A stretch of 64,000 bases of DNA. It comes from Dichetophora obliterata (taxonomy: Eukaryota; Arthropoda; Insecta; Diptera; Sciomyzidae). The stretch spans positions 99,559,349 to 99,623,348 of the forward strand of contig OY986438.1 of the NCBI GenBank assembly GCA_963920525.1, in the 5' to 3' direction. A program made the translations under genes and the position numbers. The notes under the pieces were generated by a model, which saw nothing but the letters and a program-made list of their open reading frames with translations, made no database searches and was not told the DNA's origin. The stretch's first letter is position 1. Every line of letters begins with the position of its first letter. Positions 46,800-57,504 of the stretch are shown piece by piece.

Positions 46800-47340
46800 G
46801 TACGCTGATGGATGGCGTATGAGCGCTGGTGGTATTACCTGTTAATATCCCCCTTATTCTGTGTTTTGCGCCAAAGGCTGGCTTGAGCTGCCGATTCGAG
46901 TTCCAGGCAGCATGATTTGAGTAAAGTGATCGGCTCTAATGATGATATCAATTCTAGATGTCCAATTCTGTGGCTCGATATCCTGACTGGGCAGTCTTGT
47001 AGCTAGTGCTTTGAGGACAAAGGCGGTCACTTCAATGTTAAATTGAGGACTAATACGTGATCGTATGTTGAAATTCACTGTGAAGCTACAATTATTCACG
47101 GCTCCTTTTATTTATTATTCGGCTTACTCCCGAAATTTCTACTAAAGTTTGAACTCGCTTAAGTCCCGATCCCTATGACTGCCGATCCCTGGTCTATTAG
47201 AGTACGTAAGGTCGCTGTTAGGCCGTTGGTCTCGTTTCTAAGAGTTACTAGTGCCGTTGCTAATAGAGCCTTGTAGGGGAGGTTGTGGCCGCAAGCTGCA
47301 GCAGAAGTACAAAGTGTAGTATGCGTAGCCATAGATGTGG
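46800..47340 (-). pseudogene. BEL/Pao aspartic protease region
   Basis: TLRTLIDQGSAVIGIG carries the DQGS active-site motif, followed by a stop. A second frame gives NNCSFTVNFNIRSRI, then IIIRADHFTQIMLPGTRIGS, the usual protease C-terminal block (D.ILGADYF...). Broken by frameshifts. Confidence 0.72.
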
Positions 47341-47439
47341 GATCATTTGATGTGTTTTCAGGAAGGAAAGGTGGAGCTGACTGATTTAGGGCAGAGTATG
47401 GACCATTTTTAAAGCTGCGGAATTGGGATGGGGATGAGC

Positions 47440-48790
47440 TTAATTAGGCTGAGCAACCCGTGTGGTTGGAAAATGTAAGAGCGTGTGATGTCTTTGTCTA
47501 CATACAAAACAGTTTTTCCCGCTAGTACATTGTGTGGTTGTATGTGTCTTACACAAACAATTTATGCAGACTTTTGCTCGATCAGCGATGGTCTTTCTTT
47601 CAAAACAATCTTTTGCAAGAAAGGTCGAGCAGCGACGGAGTATATGAGCAGCACCGCAAAGGACGCAAGAGTTAGGAGCACCAGAATTGGCTGTTGTATG
47701 AAAACTTTTGTTGTGGAATCCACCAATATTGCAAACCCCTTTTTTATTTGATGAATAAGTATTGTCGGGCTTATTTTTTGCATTTGGTTGCACAGCACTG
47801 CTTTGGTTTCGGTTTTTAATAACATCGATTGTAACTAACCGGTTGTCCAAAAAGCTTTCGAGCTCAGAAAACGTAGGAATGCTTGTAGATGATGCTTTCA
47901 GGATTCATGGGTTTCTTTCGGCAGTTTAGTGGTCAGAAGATAAGCTATCCAATGATCACAGTTTGCTATAACGATCTTCAAACGTTTAAGTTCGTTGATG
48001 CACACGTTTGCTGTACTAAGTAGCGCCTTAATATCCTCTGACAGCTCATTCGCAAGCGCTGCCATGTTAAACAGTGCATTGATATGGCATAAACAGGAGC
48101 CTGGGGTTGTGGCTGTGGTGTAATTGATCTCAGTTAGTGCCATTTTCTGGATGTCCATATCATGATTTCGTGGCAGAGCTTCTTTCAAAAAATGAAATTT
48201 TTGAATCGCATTTAGCTCATTGTTGGAATGGATCAGACGAATGAAGGCATCGTGGAATGCGGGCCATTCTGCAAACTTCCCAGAGAACGATGGTACAGGT
48301 AACTGAGGAAGTTTGATAGATGACGTACCATTAGAGGGTGCTGGCATAGTAGCTGCTTGTGTTTGTTGTTGTGAACTGCTAGGAAAACCCTCCTCGGCTT
48401 TATCCATCAGAGCACACCGTACGTCGAAGTAGGCTTCTTCGAATTCTGCGGCGACGTTGGTTTTAAAATTTCACGGTCTGTTGTTAAGCAAGTTAACGTT
48501 TTGTGAGTTTTGCTGAAATCCTTTTGCAAAAATTCGATTTTCTCCAGCCTCACTTCAAAATACGACTTTGTTGACCTTGTGATCGACCATGTGATCGAAT
48601 TCTTTTTGAAGTTCTTCAAAATTTGCTTCAAACTTTCTAGACGGTCAGCTTTAAGTGTGCACATGATCGTTATTTTCATTGTTTCAGTGTCCGTAGGAGC
48701 AATATCGAAATAATTGACCTTACTCAAGAAATGTAGCACAACGCAAGGTATTGTGAAATAAATCAAGTTATTGAAATGCACTTGCACACT
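47440..48790 (-). pseudogene. BEL/Pao gag (DUF1759-type) with CCHC knuckles
   Basis: After an N-terminal part (frame at 48787-48407) comes KLPQLPVPSFSGKFAEWPAF then HDAFIRLIHSNNELNAIQKF, the conserved start of Pao gag. ALPRNHDMDI and a helical region follow, then cysteine knuckles in CVLCGAAHILRRC, CINCLCKTH and CFVCRQRHHTLLH. Frameshifts separate the parts (near 48407 and around 47890). Gag would form the particle and bind the RNA. Confidence 0.82.
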
Positions 48791-49153
48791 TACCTCTTAA
48801 ACTACTCTCTGCTTCTTTACCTCTTCGCTGTGTAGAAGACCTTGTCGTTGTGTTGTTGATATTTGTTCTTGAAGGCGAGGGCGTCACGCTGTGTGTGTGT
48901 GACTCGACTGCATACGGAGAATGCTTTGGATGACGTCACTGATGAGGAACGAATCGAACAATGATGAGGTGATGATTTTTTCGGAGTAACGGTGTCGATA
49001 CAAAACAATAATGTGCTCGACAAGTTAGTTATTTTATTTGGTTTAAAAGCTTATAGTTTTAGTTATTAGACTTTTTTTTTTACTCGTCATTCGGATTAAA
49101 ATTTAATTTTAATTGTCATTAGCGCAAGTTCCCTCCATGGGCCACCATAAATT

Positions 49154-49451
49154 TGTGCAGAACTTGCATTCGATTTGGGGAAATTCAACGCTCAAGTTTT
49201 AATTCAATTATCTTTATTATTGTTCGTATTTTACTTAAAAGTAATTTTAGTTATGTTCAACAAAAGTAATTAGCAAAGGTTTGAATTTTATTTATCGATT
49301 TTAAGGTTTTGCAAATAAAAAGAAACTTGCTTTATTGATTGCTGCTCTGCATACGTCCGTACTGCTTCGGTTTTATATACGCACTCACTCTCAGCATACA
49401 AGCGTCGGGTCACTGTAGCTTTGTATACCTTTGCTCTTTTGAAATTATACA
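49154..49451 (-). repeat. 5' LTR of the BEL/Pao element
   Basis: On the minus strand the LTR starts TGTATAATTTC at 49451. It contains a TATATAAAAC promoter-like box (around 49378) and AATAAAG (around 49340), and ends TTCTGCACA at 49154. Seven bases later comes TGGTGGCCCATGGAGGGAAC, a tRNA primer-binding-type sequence starting at 49147. The length is about 298 bp. No second copy exists in the window to prove the borders. Confidence 0.6.
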
Positions 49452-50545
49452 GACGCATTAGACATAATGCTCCATCTTATACCACTTGACATCCTAGCTA
49501 AACAGATGGTCGATAATACAGCCATCGACTTATAAGCCACCTCCCAGTGGATAGAAGGTACACAAGGACATTCTAGCATTAGAAAATTTCTCCCTCCCAT
49601 ACCTAGGCCCATTGAATACATCACACAAAAACTATCATTTGAAAGGAAGTTCGATGCATCCATTCCCTCTCGAGAAGAGTGGGAACTAGAAAACCGTTCA
49701 CTTCACAATGTCATTGAGATCTTTACTGATGGATCAAAACTAAATGGCAAGGTAGGTGGAGGAGTCTACTCGGAAGCATTAAGCATTAATTTAGCCTTCA
49801 GGCTCCGTGATCATTGCAGTGTATTTCAAGCTGAAATCGCTGCTATACATGTGAAGCCTTAACTAGAAATAACATCTGAAACAGTTCTCAACTGCCACAG
49901 ATCTCGATGGCAAAGCATTTCAGAATCCTTTTACGCTGGATTCCTGTACATAAGGATTTTCTAGGTTACTGAAAAGCAGATGAACTCGCTCGTACAGGTA
50001 CTACCAAAAAACCAAAAAGCCTTGGTATTCTTCTCACTACATGTAAACTCCTTACATATGAGTTATCCGGCATCAAAACCAACAACAGATGGTCAGCAGG
50101 TAACAAGTGTAATATAACGCGGCAAATCTGGCCCAATCTCACCCTTAAGCAATCAAAAGAACTCATTTCTCTCAGTAGAGACCACATCAGCACCATGGTA
50201 GGGATTATTACAGGGCACTGCCTTATCGGCAGACACGCTCAGAGATTGAACATACCCCACAACGACTTCTTCAGAAGATGTAGAGATGAGGAGGAGGAAG
50301 AATCTACAGTAAATTTCCTCTGCACTTGCCCAGCGCTATCTCAAAAACGCTTCCCCTACTTAGGTACTTGGTTTTTCAATGACCTTGACGAATTCTCGGA
50401 ATCTTCGGTTTACCGAATCCTAGGCTTAGTAAACAGCTCAAATTGGTTTAAATAGAGATAGAAAAAATTAACCCTTGGTATCACAATGGGTCTCATTGGC
50501 CTAAGTTTGTCTCAATTGAGCCAGCCACACTAACCTAACCTAGCA
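49452..50545 (+). pseudogene. LOA/R1-type LINE: RNase H domain and 3' tail, after the BEL interruption
   Basis: The LINE resumes with LTPLDILAKQMVDNTAI-like sequence, then RPIEYITQKLSFERKFD and IEIFTDGSKLNGKVGGGVYS (RNase H, DGS). ADELARTGTT, STMVGIITGHCLIGRHA and FFRRCRDEEEEESTVNF then LCTCPALSQKRFP (C-terminal CCHC-like knuckle) follow, ending ILGLVNSSNWF and a stop at 50455. The 3' UTR ends CACACTAACCTAACCTAG at 50540. It abuts the Tc1-like TIR immediately, so the LINE end lies inside that TIR. Confidence 0.8.
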
Positions 50546-50743
50546 ATTAAAAACGAAAAAAGGAACCAAAACCAATGTCACACCTTATTTCAATCAGATA
50601 CTTCGCAGCAGAGAAATGATCCGTTATCTTACAATGTAGCGATTGTTTCCTTTTTATTTTTTAGTGATTATTTTCGCAATACATTCAAGTTAATTTTTTT
50701 GTGAGTTTGGTGAGTAGGTCTTGAAAAAAATTTGATTTTCAAA

Positions 50744-53060
50744 ATGGGACCAAGTACTACAACTGAGCACCGAAAACGAATTCTCACTCACTTTAAAAAT
50801 GGCCATTTGCGCTGAAAAATTCGTGGGATAGCTGGACCACAGTCCAAATTATAATTTATGGCAATAAGAGAGAAATGCTCCCAACTATGGATGTGCAAAA
50901 ATCGACTTTTGCGTGATAATTTTCGACTTTTGGCGGTCAACTTTCTGATATTAAAAAAAGTCTATAGCCGACATTTACTTTCGACTTTTTCATTTTATGC
51001 GAAACCAAAACTTGGCGATACTTTGAAAACTGCTCTTCTTTAAACTAATAAACGAAAAATTTAATTATAAAAATTTCGTTTTTGGCGATTTGTCCCGCTT
51101 TTCACTTGGTAATGATTGCCCCGCCGCAAGCAGTTCGTCGATTATTCGCAAGCATGAGGGGGGTCCCCTTTGCTTGCGGCGAAAGAAATTATTGCTCATA
51201 GAATTGCCGAGTGAAAAACGGCTCATAGCACAACTAGTTAGAATTTTGGGTAAAATAAATATTTTTCAATTTCCTTCAAAAGTATTCTCTACAAATTTCA
51301 GACTCATTGAATTATTATCTATGGAGATAAATATTTTTTAATATGTTTTTTTTATCTACATGCACATGGTAGTCAAAACTTTAAACGTGTTTTTCTCAAA
51401 ATCATGTTTTCGAAATCGGTGATCACTGTAACTTGAAAACGGCTTTACCGATCAATTTGAAATTTGTCTCACTTATTGTATACATGATCAACGAAGATTT
51501 TTTTTGACGATTATATTTTTTTGAAAAAATGAGTGAAATTTTGGTCAATAAGATACTTTGAATTTCAACATCCACCATTTTTCGAAAACTCAAAATTTTT
51601 CAAATCCCTTCGTTCATCAGGAGCATTATTTCATTAACTAATGATCCTTTTTTTATTTCGGATGATCTAGTGACGAGCAGCAGCTATCACGGCAAAACAC
51701 TTTTTTATCCCTCGCGAAGTTTCTGTGTCCCACTAATTAATTAAATATATTGTCATAAAAAAAATATCTTGTAAAATGTATATATTTCATGTAAAAAAAT
51801 TGTTATTAATTATTTTAATGTGTTGCCAAAAAAAAAAAACCTAAACAAGCAAGACCTTTTCTTGTACGTCCCAATAAGTTTTGACCCTTTTATTCGACGG
51901 TTAGCGATCGATATTATTATATAAATAGATATTAATAGAGAACTATTCAAGAACTATAATTGCAATATTTTGTTTTGTTTTTGTATTTTATTTATATGCT
52001 GATATACATGTTTTTGTTTATTTTTTAACAATAAAACACATTTATCATATTGAATCATTTGCTTCTTAACTTCCCTACAAAAGTCGTACAAAATTAATTC
52101 AAAAACAGTCGAAAAAAAAATTTGAAAAGTCGACTTCCAAAAGTTAAAACAGTCGATGAGTCGACTTTTACATTTCCAACGCTTGAAAAAGTCGAAGTCG
52201 ACTTTTGCTGGCAGTTGCACATCCTTACTCCCAACAAAATGTTCAATCCAACAGTAGAAAGAATTCTATGAAAATTCTGGGAAAACCAAAAATTATCTGT
52301 ACCAAAAGTGGCCAGTGAAGTGGAGACAGAGTAGGAAAAGTCATACCACCCAAAAACTATTCTCCGTGTGCTTTTTGAGCATGATTTTAACGGAAGAATA
52401 GAGTGCATGAAGTCTTTTATTAACACAAAAAATAAGCTGTGTCGTTTAAAATTGGCAACAAGCCCTTGGATAACAATTGTAGCTTTTGAAATACCGTCAT
52501 AGTTGATGATTAATTTAAATTTAATATTTTTTTCTCAGATGGAACCACAAAGTGTGGTGTTAGCAAAAAGCATAGCTGCAAACAAAAATTCAAGGCTACA
52601 TTTGTAGGCTACGGTCAAACTCAGCTGCGTCATCGTTATAGTGTGGTCCATTATATCGACTTCCGGTGTTGGAAACTTGCAGTCTACAGAGACGATAATG
52701 AACAAGTCCTATTATCTTGAAATTTCTAATCCATATTTACTTTTAAATACGGGCATTCGTGATGTCTTCAGTTTTTTTAAGAGAATGACCCGAAACATAA
52801 GTTGAGTATTGTACACACATGGTTGATATAAAACTGTGTTCATGCAACCACCGAATGTGCGACCGACATGAACGTGATTGTAAATGTGAGAGCGATTTTG
52901 GATCCAAAAACGTAAAATATCCAACAAATTCAATATAAAAACAGCATTGGTTAAGGAATGGTTAAAAATTAAGCCGAAAATGATTAAAAAGCTGGTAGAA
53001 TTCATGCCAAAGAGGCTCTAATTAGTTATAGACCAGAAGGGTGGTCATACCAAATATTAA
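50744..53060 (+). pseudogene. Tc1-like transposase of the second element, broken
   Basis: It starts MGPSTTTEHRKRILTHFKNG, with HTH helices IRGIAGPQSK, and stops at the hAT insertion (50886). Past 52235 come KFWENQKLSVPKVASEVETE, SYHPKTILRVLFEHDFNGR and SFINTKNKLCRLKLA. A degenerate catalytic part follows (VGYGQTQLRHRYSVVH region), then VKEWLKIKPKMIKKLVEFMP and a final DQKGGHTKY before TAA at 53058-53060. Frameshifts and stops are many. It differs clearly in sequence from the Tc1-like copy at 31.9 kb. Confidence 0.75.
50886..52227. mobile_element. hAT-type non-autonomous element with perfect 8-bp duplication
   Basis: The Tc1-like coding sequence is interrupted between two copies of CTCCCAAC (50878-50885 and 52228-52235). 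The inserted 1342 bp begins TATGGATGTGCAA and ends TTGCACATCCTTA, an imperfect 13-bp TIR. Many ATCGACTTTTG / AAAGTCGAC motifs are clustered near both ends, as subterminal repeats. Eight-bp duplications and a TA.GGATGTGCAA end are characteristic of hAT elements. No transposase frame is inside. Confidence 0.88.
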
Positions 53061-53340
53061 ACTTTTTTTTGTTTGCCTACAAGTTTAGTTTAATAGTTGA
53101 AATTTGTATATGGTTGAAATAAGCTGTGACATTGAATCTGGTAGCTTTTTTCGTTTTTAATTATAAAAAATATGAATAAAAAAATTAAACAAAATAAATT
53201 AAGTCATATTTGATAAGTTAAAGCATAACACTAACAACTTGCATTTGTGTAATTTTGATATCTTTTTAGTTTAGTTGTTATAGCTGCTTAAAGTTTTTGT
53301 TAAGTGCTGGTTGAAATAAGCTGTGAGCCAGTTGTTGACG

Positions 53341-53879
53341 GGCTCATATAATGTTTTAAAGGGTCTATCTTTTATCTGTCTAAAGGTCCAATTTCTATTT
53401 ATTTTCTCTATTTTTATATTTATACTTTTTTATTTTTATATTTTAATGACTGATTAGGGAATTTGTTTTTCAGATTCAAGTCAGTAACCACCTTAATATC
53501 AATTGCCATTGGGAGATAAGATTATTAAATCTGAAAAAATCAAGATGATGGCATGCGATTGCACAATTATTTTTTGCAAACTGCCTACGTTCATACTAAC
53601 AAATCAAGTTCTTAAATTGCATTGCCAAAACTAAACCTAAGAAGTAATAAAAAATTGTTGTTAGCTTTTTTTCAAACACAAATTATTGCAAATACAGCTG
53701 TGAGCTAACAGATACCGTCAAAATAAGAGCAAATACTTTCTAAATATACCTGTATGTTAGGGTCTCCTAAAAGAAATTTTTTTTTTTGAAATTTTAAAGT
53801 TGCTTAATCTTTGTTTGAAAGCTAATGCGTCTTCCAGGTTGAAATAATGACTATTAATAGAGCTGTGGAATAACTGAGG
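53341..53879. other. AT-rich intron, possible further Tc1-type end
   Basis: GGTTGAAATAATGACT at 53838 and GCTGTGAGCTAACAGATACC at 53698 recall the TIR repeats of the Tc1-like element to the left, but no pairing is evident. Confidence 0.35.
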
Positions 53880-54665
53880 TATAGTGAGATATCAACTAAA
53901 GATATCTACATTTTTACGGACAGCTAAGCAGCGATTAAATCCCTTGCAGGTGTGTTCCTAACATCACCAACAGCTCTTAAATGTCGCTCCTATCTTAATG
54001 ATAAGTGCGACATTCATCTGGTCGGGGTACCAGGGCATAGGGATATTCCTGGAAATTGTAGAGCAGATGAGCTCGCTAGGGAAGGTACAGCGGCAACACT
54101 GCTATCGGATATGGAAACATTAGGCATGCCACTTGGGACTTGCAAGCTGGCTCTAAGGCAACATGCCACAGAATTGGCTAATTTCAGGTGGAAGCATAGC
54201 ACCACCTCTAACACAGCTAGACAGATGTGCCCTAGTTTTAATGAAAAACGAACGATGAAGCTCACTCAAATGGCGAGGAAAGATCTCTCCATTCTGATAG
54301 GCGTTGTAACAGGAAACTGTCTTATAGGTAGGCGTGCCCTTAGAATGGGGGTTCATGTGAATGACTTCTGCAGGAGTTGCAGGGATGAGGAAGAGAAGGA
54401 GTCAGTATCACATCTCCTCTGTTCATGCCCCGCTTTAGTCCGCAGAAGACAAGAGCATCTAGGTAGCCTCTTTTTTTGATGATCTCAGAGATCTTGAGGG
54501 GGTAGACGTTAAGCGTCTACTGCTTTTTATTATTAGTTTCAGGTTGGCTGTTTTTTATTATTAGTTTCAGGTGCTTAGGAGAAGAGGAGTAGATCCCCTG
54601 TGGTATCACAACGAACCAAATATCTGGTTTATGTGGGCCGGTCTTTGCCCTTAACCTAACCTAAC
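53880..54665 (+). pseudogene. Second LOA/R1-type LINE fragment: RNase H and 3' tail
   Basis: The reading begins KDIYIFTDS (RNase H), one stop, AAIKSLAGVFLTSP, then an open frame of 175 codons. It has CDIHLVGVPGHRDIPGNCRA then DELAREGTAATL, LSILIGVVTGNCLIGRRALR and VNDFCRSCRDEEEKESVSHL then LCSCPALVRRR, with a stop at 54479. The 3' tail holds a small local duplication (CTTTTTATTATTAGTTTCAGG at 54521 and 54549). It ends CCTTAACCTAACCTAACCTAG at 54665. It is 5'-truncated and different enough from the copy at 49.5-50.5 kb to be another family member. Confidence 0.82.
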
Positions 54666-55188
54666 CTAGCCTTAGCAATTATTTTAATTTTTTCATTTGT
54701 TTGGCGCTCCTCACAAGCAGAAGCCTTTTTCTGAGTTTTTAACGACTCGCGAACCGGAAGGAAAATATTTTCACCATCTGAAAAGATTCACAAATGGCCA
54801 AAGTTTATTGAATTACTTGCCCAAAACAACCTATCTGTTGTTATTTTATTTTTCCATTTAAATAATCTATTTTTGTTCCCATCTTTGGATCACTAACCTA
54901 TTCCATTTGCTAACTAGAAGTTCTCAGTTATAAGGATATTATTGCTGAAACCAAAGAAAAGTGTTGGTTTTAAATTAATTTAAGATTGTTTTAGCCATTT
55001 TAAAATATTTTTTATTTATAAGAAGAATTGGTTTATTTTATGTAAAATAAAAAATTAATGTTCATGTTTTGTTAAAAAAAAACAGAAGTTTTCGAAAAAA
55101 CGTGATATTTCTGCAGTTTAAGGGCTAGTGAAGTATGTATCACATGATTGTAAAGCTGAAAGTGTATACAAAAAAAAATTATAAAAGT
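54666..55188. other. AT-rich intron, nothing recognised
   Basis: No gene or paired repeat is recognised. Confidence 0.4.
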
Positions 55189-56759
55189 AGGGTGAAGTGG
55201 GGTAATGTGTACCTTAGGGTGATGTGTAACACGGAGATTTACCAAATTGGACATATGAGTGAATGTACAACTGTGATCTGTTTCTTTTGACAGCATTTAG
55301 TTTTTAGTAAGTGTTGAAAGTATGCAGACATAATTTCCTTACACCGCATTTCTTCACCGGTTCACTGGTGTACAAATTAAATACCATGAACTGGTCTAAT
55401 ACACGGATTAGCACAAATACTCGGTGAAAAAAATCGGACATTAGAGTTCTTAAAAAGCGTGAAAAATTTTTGGCAAAATTTGTTTCGGATAAAAATTTCA
55501 TTAGATATTCAAAGTGAGTAGATTTAAAATGTGGTATTGCTTAATATATTTAAAAATCACATTGATTTTGCATTTTTTCAAATAGTGGTAAAATACCACC
55601 AATGACAAAAAATTGCTTACATCGGGGTGATGTGTAACACATCCTAAAGCGCATTCTTTTTTGGAAAAAAATTCTGCAAAAACTCTTCAAGAGTTCTGCA
55701 TGTTTTCCGTTTTTTTCTAAAAAAATGTTGACCTCAAAATAAATTGTGTTCTTTTCTCGAAAATTCTGACCGCAAAAGTATAACAAATGCAGAATTTTCT
55801 GACCTGTAAAAATCGGCGGTTCTGCATTCTACTCTCTAGTATTACCAACATAAAAAAAAAAATCATTTTGACAGTAATATTATATGCTGTGACAATTGTG
55901 AGAAGCAAAATGTTCCAATTTTCAAAAAATTTTTAAATTTAATCTAAAACAATTTTGATTAAAGTGTTTACTTTTAATAAAACTTAACAGCTCGATGAGT
56001 ATTTGTTAAAAATTTCATGCAGTCGGCACTATACATAAACTTAATCGTAAAAACATCGGAATTCAAAACAACAGTGCAGCCAATATCAAATGAAAAGAAA
56101 ATGTTGCATTTTTTCCGTTCTTTTCTCAGCTCAAAAGAAGTCAACATTCTGTAAATTCAGGTCAGAATCTAAAAAATTCTGCATTCTGTGAGGTTAGAAT
56201 TTTTTTCAGAAAAGAATGCGCTATTAGACATTCTAATTTTGTGTTTTATATTGAAGTTCTTGCATTTTACTTTATTTTTCTTTGTTTATTTTTTTTTATT
56301 GTTTTGTATTTTTTGATTATTCATTAGATATAAATATGAAATGAAAATACGTGAATAAAGGCAGCACTCGATAAAACGAAATTGCTTTATGCCATTAAAC
56401 TATTAAAAAATTGAAAAATGTTGGTACATGCAGTGATTTAATTAAGTTTTCAAAACAACACTTTTATTAAATATAGAAAGTTAAAATAAACATAAAAAAA
56501 TTAAGTTTCTGGTCCTTAAACTAACATTTTAATGGTATTTCACATCATCCCATCGATTTCAAAAAGTCCAAAATAGCCATGTTTGGCATTTTTTTTTTAA
56601 TTCCTCCATTTCTCAAAGTATTCAACAGTCATGAAAACAACAAGAACTTCAAATTGGTTCTTCTGCAAGGAAAAGCCCTTTAAAAAAATCAAAAATAAAT
56701 TTCTTAACATTTTTATTTTAGCAAATAAAAACGTGTTACACATTACTCCACTTCACCCT
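55189..56759. mobile_element. TIR element, GGGTGAAGTGGGGTAATGTG ends, with nested MITE
   Basis: The left TIR (55190-55211) begins GGGTGAAGTGGGGTAATG. The right TIR (56737-56758) is its reverse complement with one mismatch. Outside bases do not show a clean duplication. An internal partial TIR copy, CGGGGTGATGTGTAACAC, is at 55623-55640. The TIR resembles that of the 9.4-kb MITE. The interior is non-coding. Confidence 0.78.
55648..56222. mobile_element. Inner MITE (AGCGCATTCTTTT ends) nested in the element above
   Basis: AGCGCATTCTTTT followed by GGAAAAAAATTCTG at the left is mirrored at the right end (TTTTTTTCAGAAAAGAATGC, then GCT at 56222) for about 28 bp with few mismatches. Repeated TTCTGCATT/AATGCAGAA motifs fill the interior. 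No clear target duplication. Confidence 0.7.
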
Positions 56760-57359
56760 GCTTTTTTCTCTGTAGAGCAAATATGCCAGCTCAAAAAGTC
56801 CAGCTACACAGTTATATTACGCTACTGAATAAACTACCGTCTGAAGTTTCCAATGATTGCGAACGCGTTGCTTTGAAGAACTTACTTCAGTTAGTGCAAG
56901 TTGGAATTAAGTGTCCTTGACAAATGTATTAATTACAGTTATAGCACGTAGTCTTAGTTTTGTGATCTGTTTTATTCTGTGTAATTCAAGCAAAAAAATT
57001 CTTTAATAACTAACCTGGGTGAAAATTACTAAAACACTTCTTGATTAATTCACGCTGACACGATTATATCTCGGAGACCACTAGAAACTGAAAATTATCA
57101 AAATCAAGATAGTGAATATAGACTTTGAGTTGTCACTCATGTATTTCATTAGAAATCTTGCATAGAAACTGTAACTGGGTGGATTCCACCCTAAGGTTAT
57201 TGATAGAGGATTAATATGGATATTATGCTTAAAATGCACAAGTTTTCGGATGCTCCCGAGCGTCTTCAAATATGGTTCGTGGATATTGTCTCGCGCAAGT
57301 GGAAGCTGTATTTATGGCTCGGGCTTGCAACCACAAGTTGTTGAAATGTTATTGGCTAA
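56760..57359. other. AT-rich intron, nothing recognised
   Basis: No supported gene, RNA or repeat pair. Confidence 0.4.
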
Positions 57360-57504
57360 GGCTGCCCGCATAGTAAGCGCCGAAGCAGGCAGGCAGGCAG
57401 ACAGGCGCAAGAAAACTATGTGAACAAGCGAGAAAAAAGTTATTTTTATCTCATTTCTTCGCAGGGCCTGCCTGCCTGCTTCGGCGCTTACTCTGCGGGC
57501 AGCC
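57360..57504. mobile_element. 145-bp near-palindromic TAA-flanked MITE
   Basis: GGCTGCCCGCATAGTAAGCG and onward (CCGAAGCAGGCAGGCAGGC) at 57360-57399 mirrors 57465-57504 with two or three mismatches. It is flanked by TAA (57357-57359 and 57505-57507). The loop holds only about 65 bp of AT-rich sequence. The GGCA tetramer run (GCAGGCAGGCAGGCAG) lies within each arm. PIF/Harbinger-like duplication, non-autonomous. Directly after it, 57507-57595 is another GC-rich stretch with repeated GCTCGCGAGC palindromes. Confidence 0.82.

Larger units (their letters stand above)
43273..49451 (-). mobile_element. BEL/Pao LTR retrotransposon, 5' LTR and coding region, 3' LTR missing
   Basis: Reading on the minus strand from 49451: 5' LTR, primer-binding TGG, gag, protease, RT, RNase H, integrase. 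The order and motifs are those of BEL/Pao elements. The 3' LTR expected near 43250 is not found in 43040-43273. The element sits between two parts of the same LINE but is not a clean insertion, because about 250 LINE codons are also missing. It is in sense with the host gene, so its LTR promoter, splice and polyadenylation signals could affect host transcripts. Confidence 0.85.
50543..53340 (+). mobile_element. Second Tc1-like transposon, split by a hAT-type element
   Basis: Inverted ends include AATTAAAAACGAAAAAAG, AATGTCACA and CTTATTTCAA at 50543-50600. They match in reverse 53095-53155. The right side carries a further outer direct repeat, GGTTGAAATAAGCTGTGA, at 53306-53325 that has no partner on the left. 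The left outer TIR was therefore lost where the LOA tail joins. The arrangement is IR/DR type as in Minos-like elements. Confidence 0.72.
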
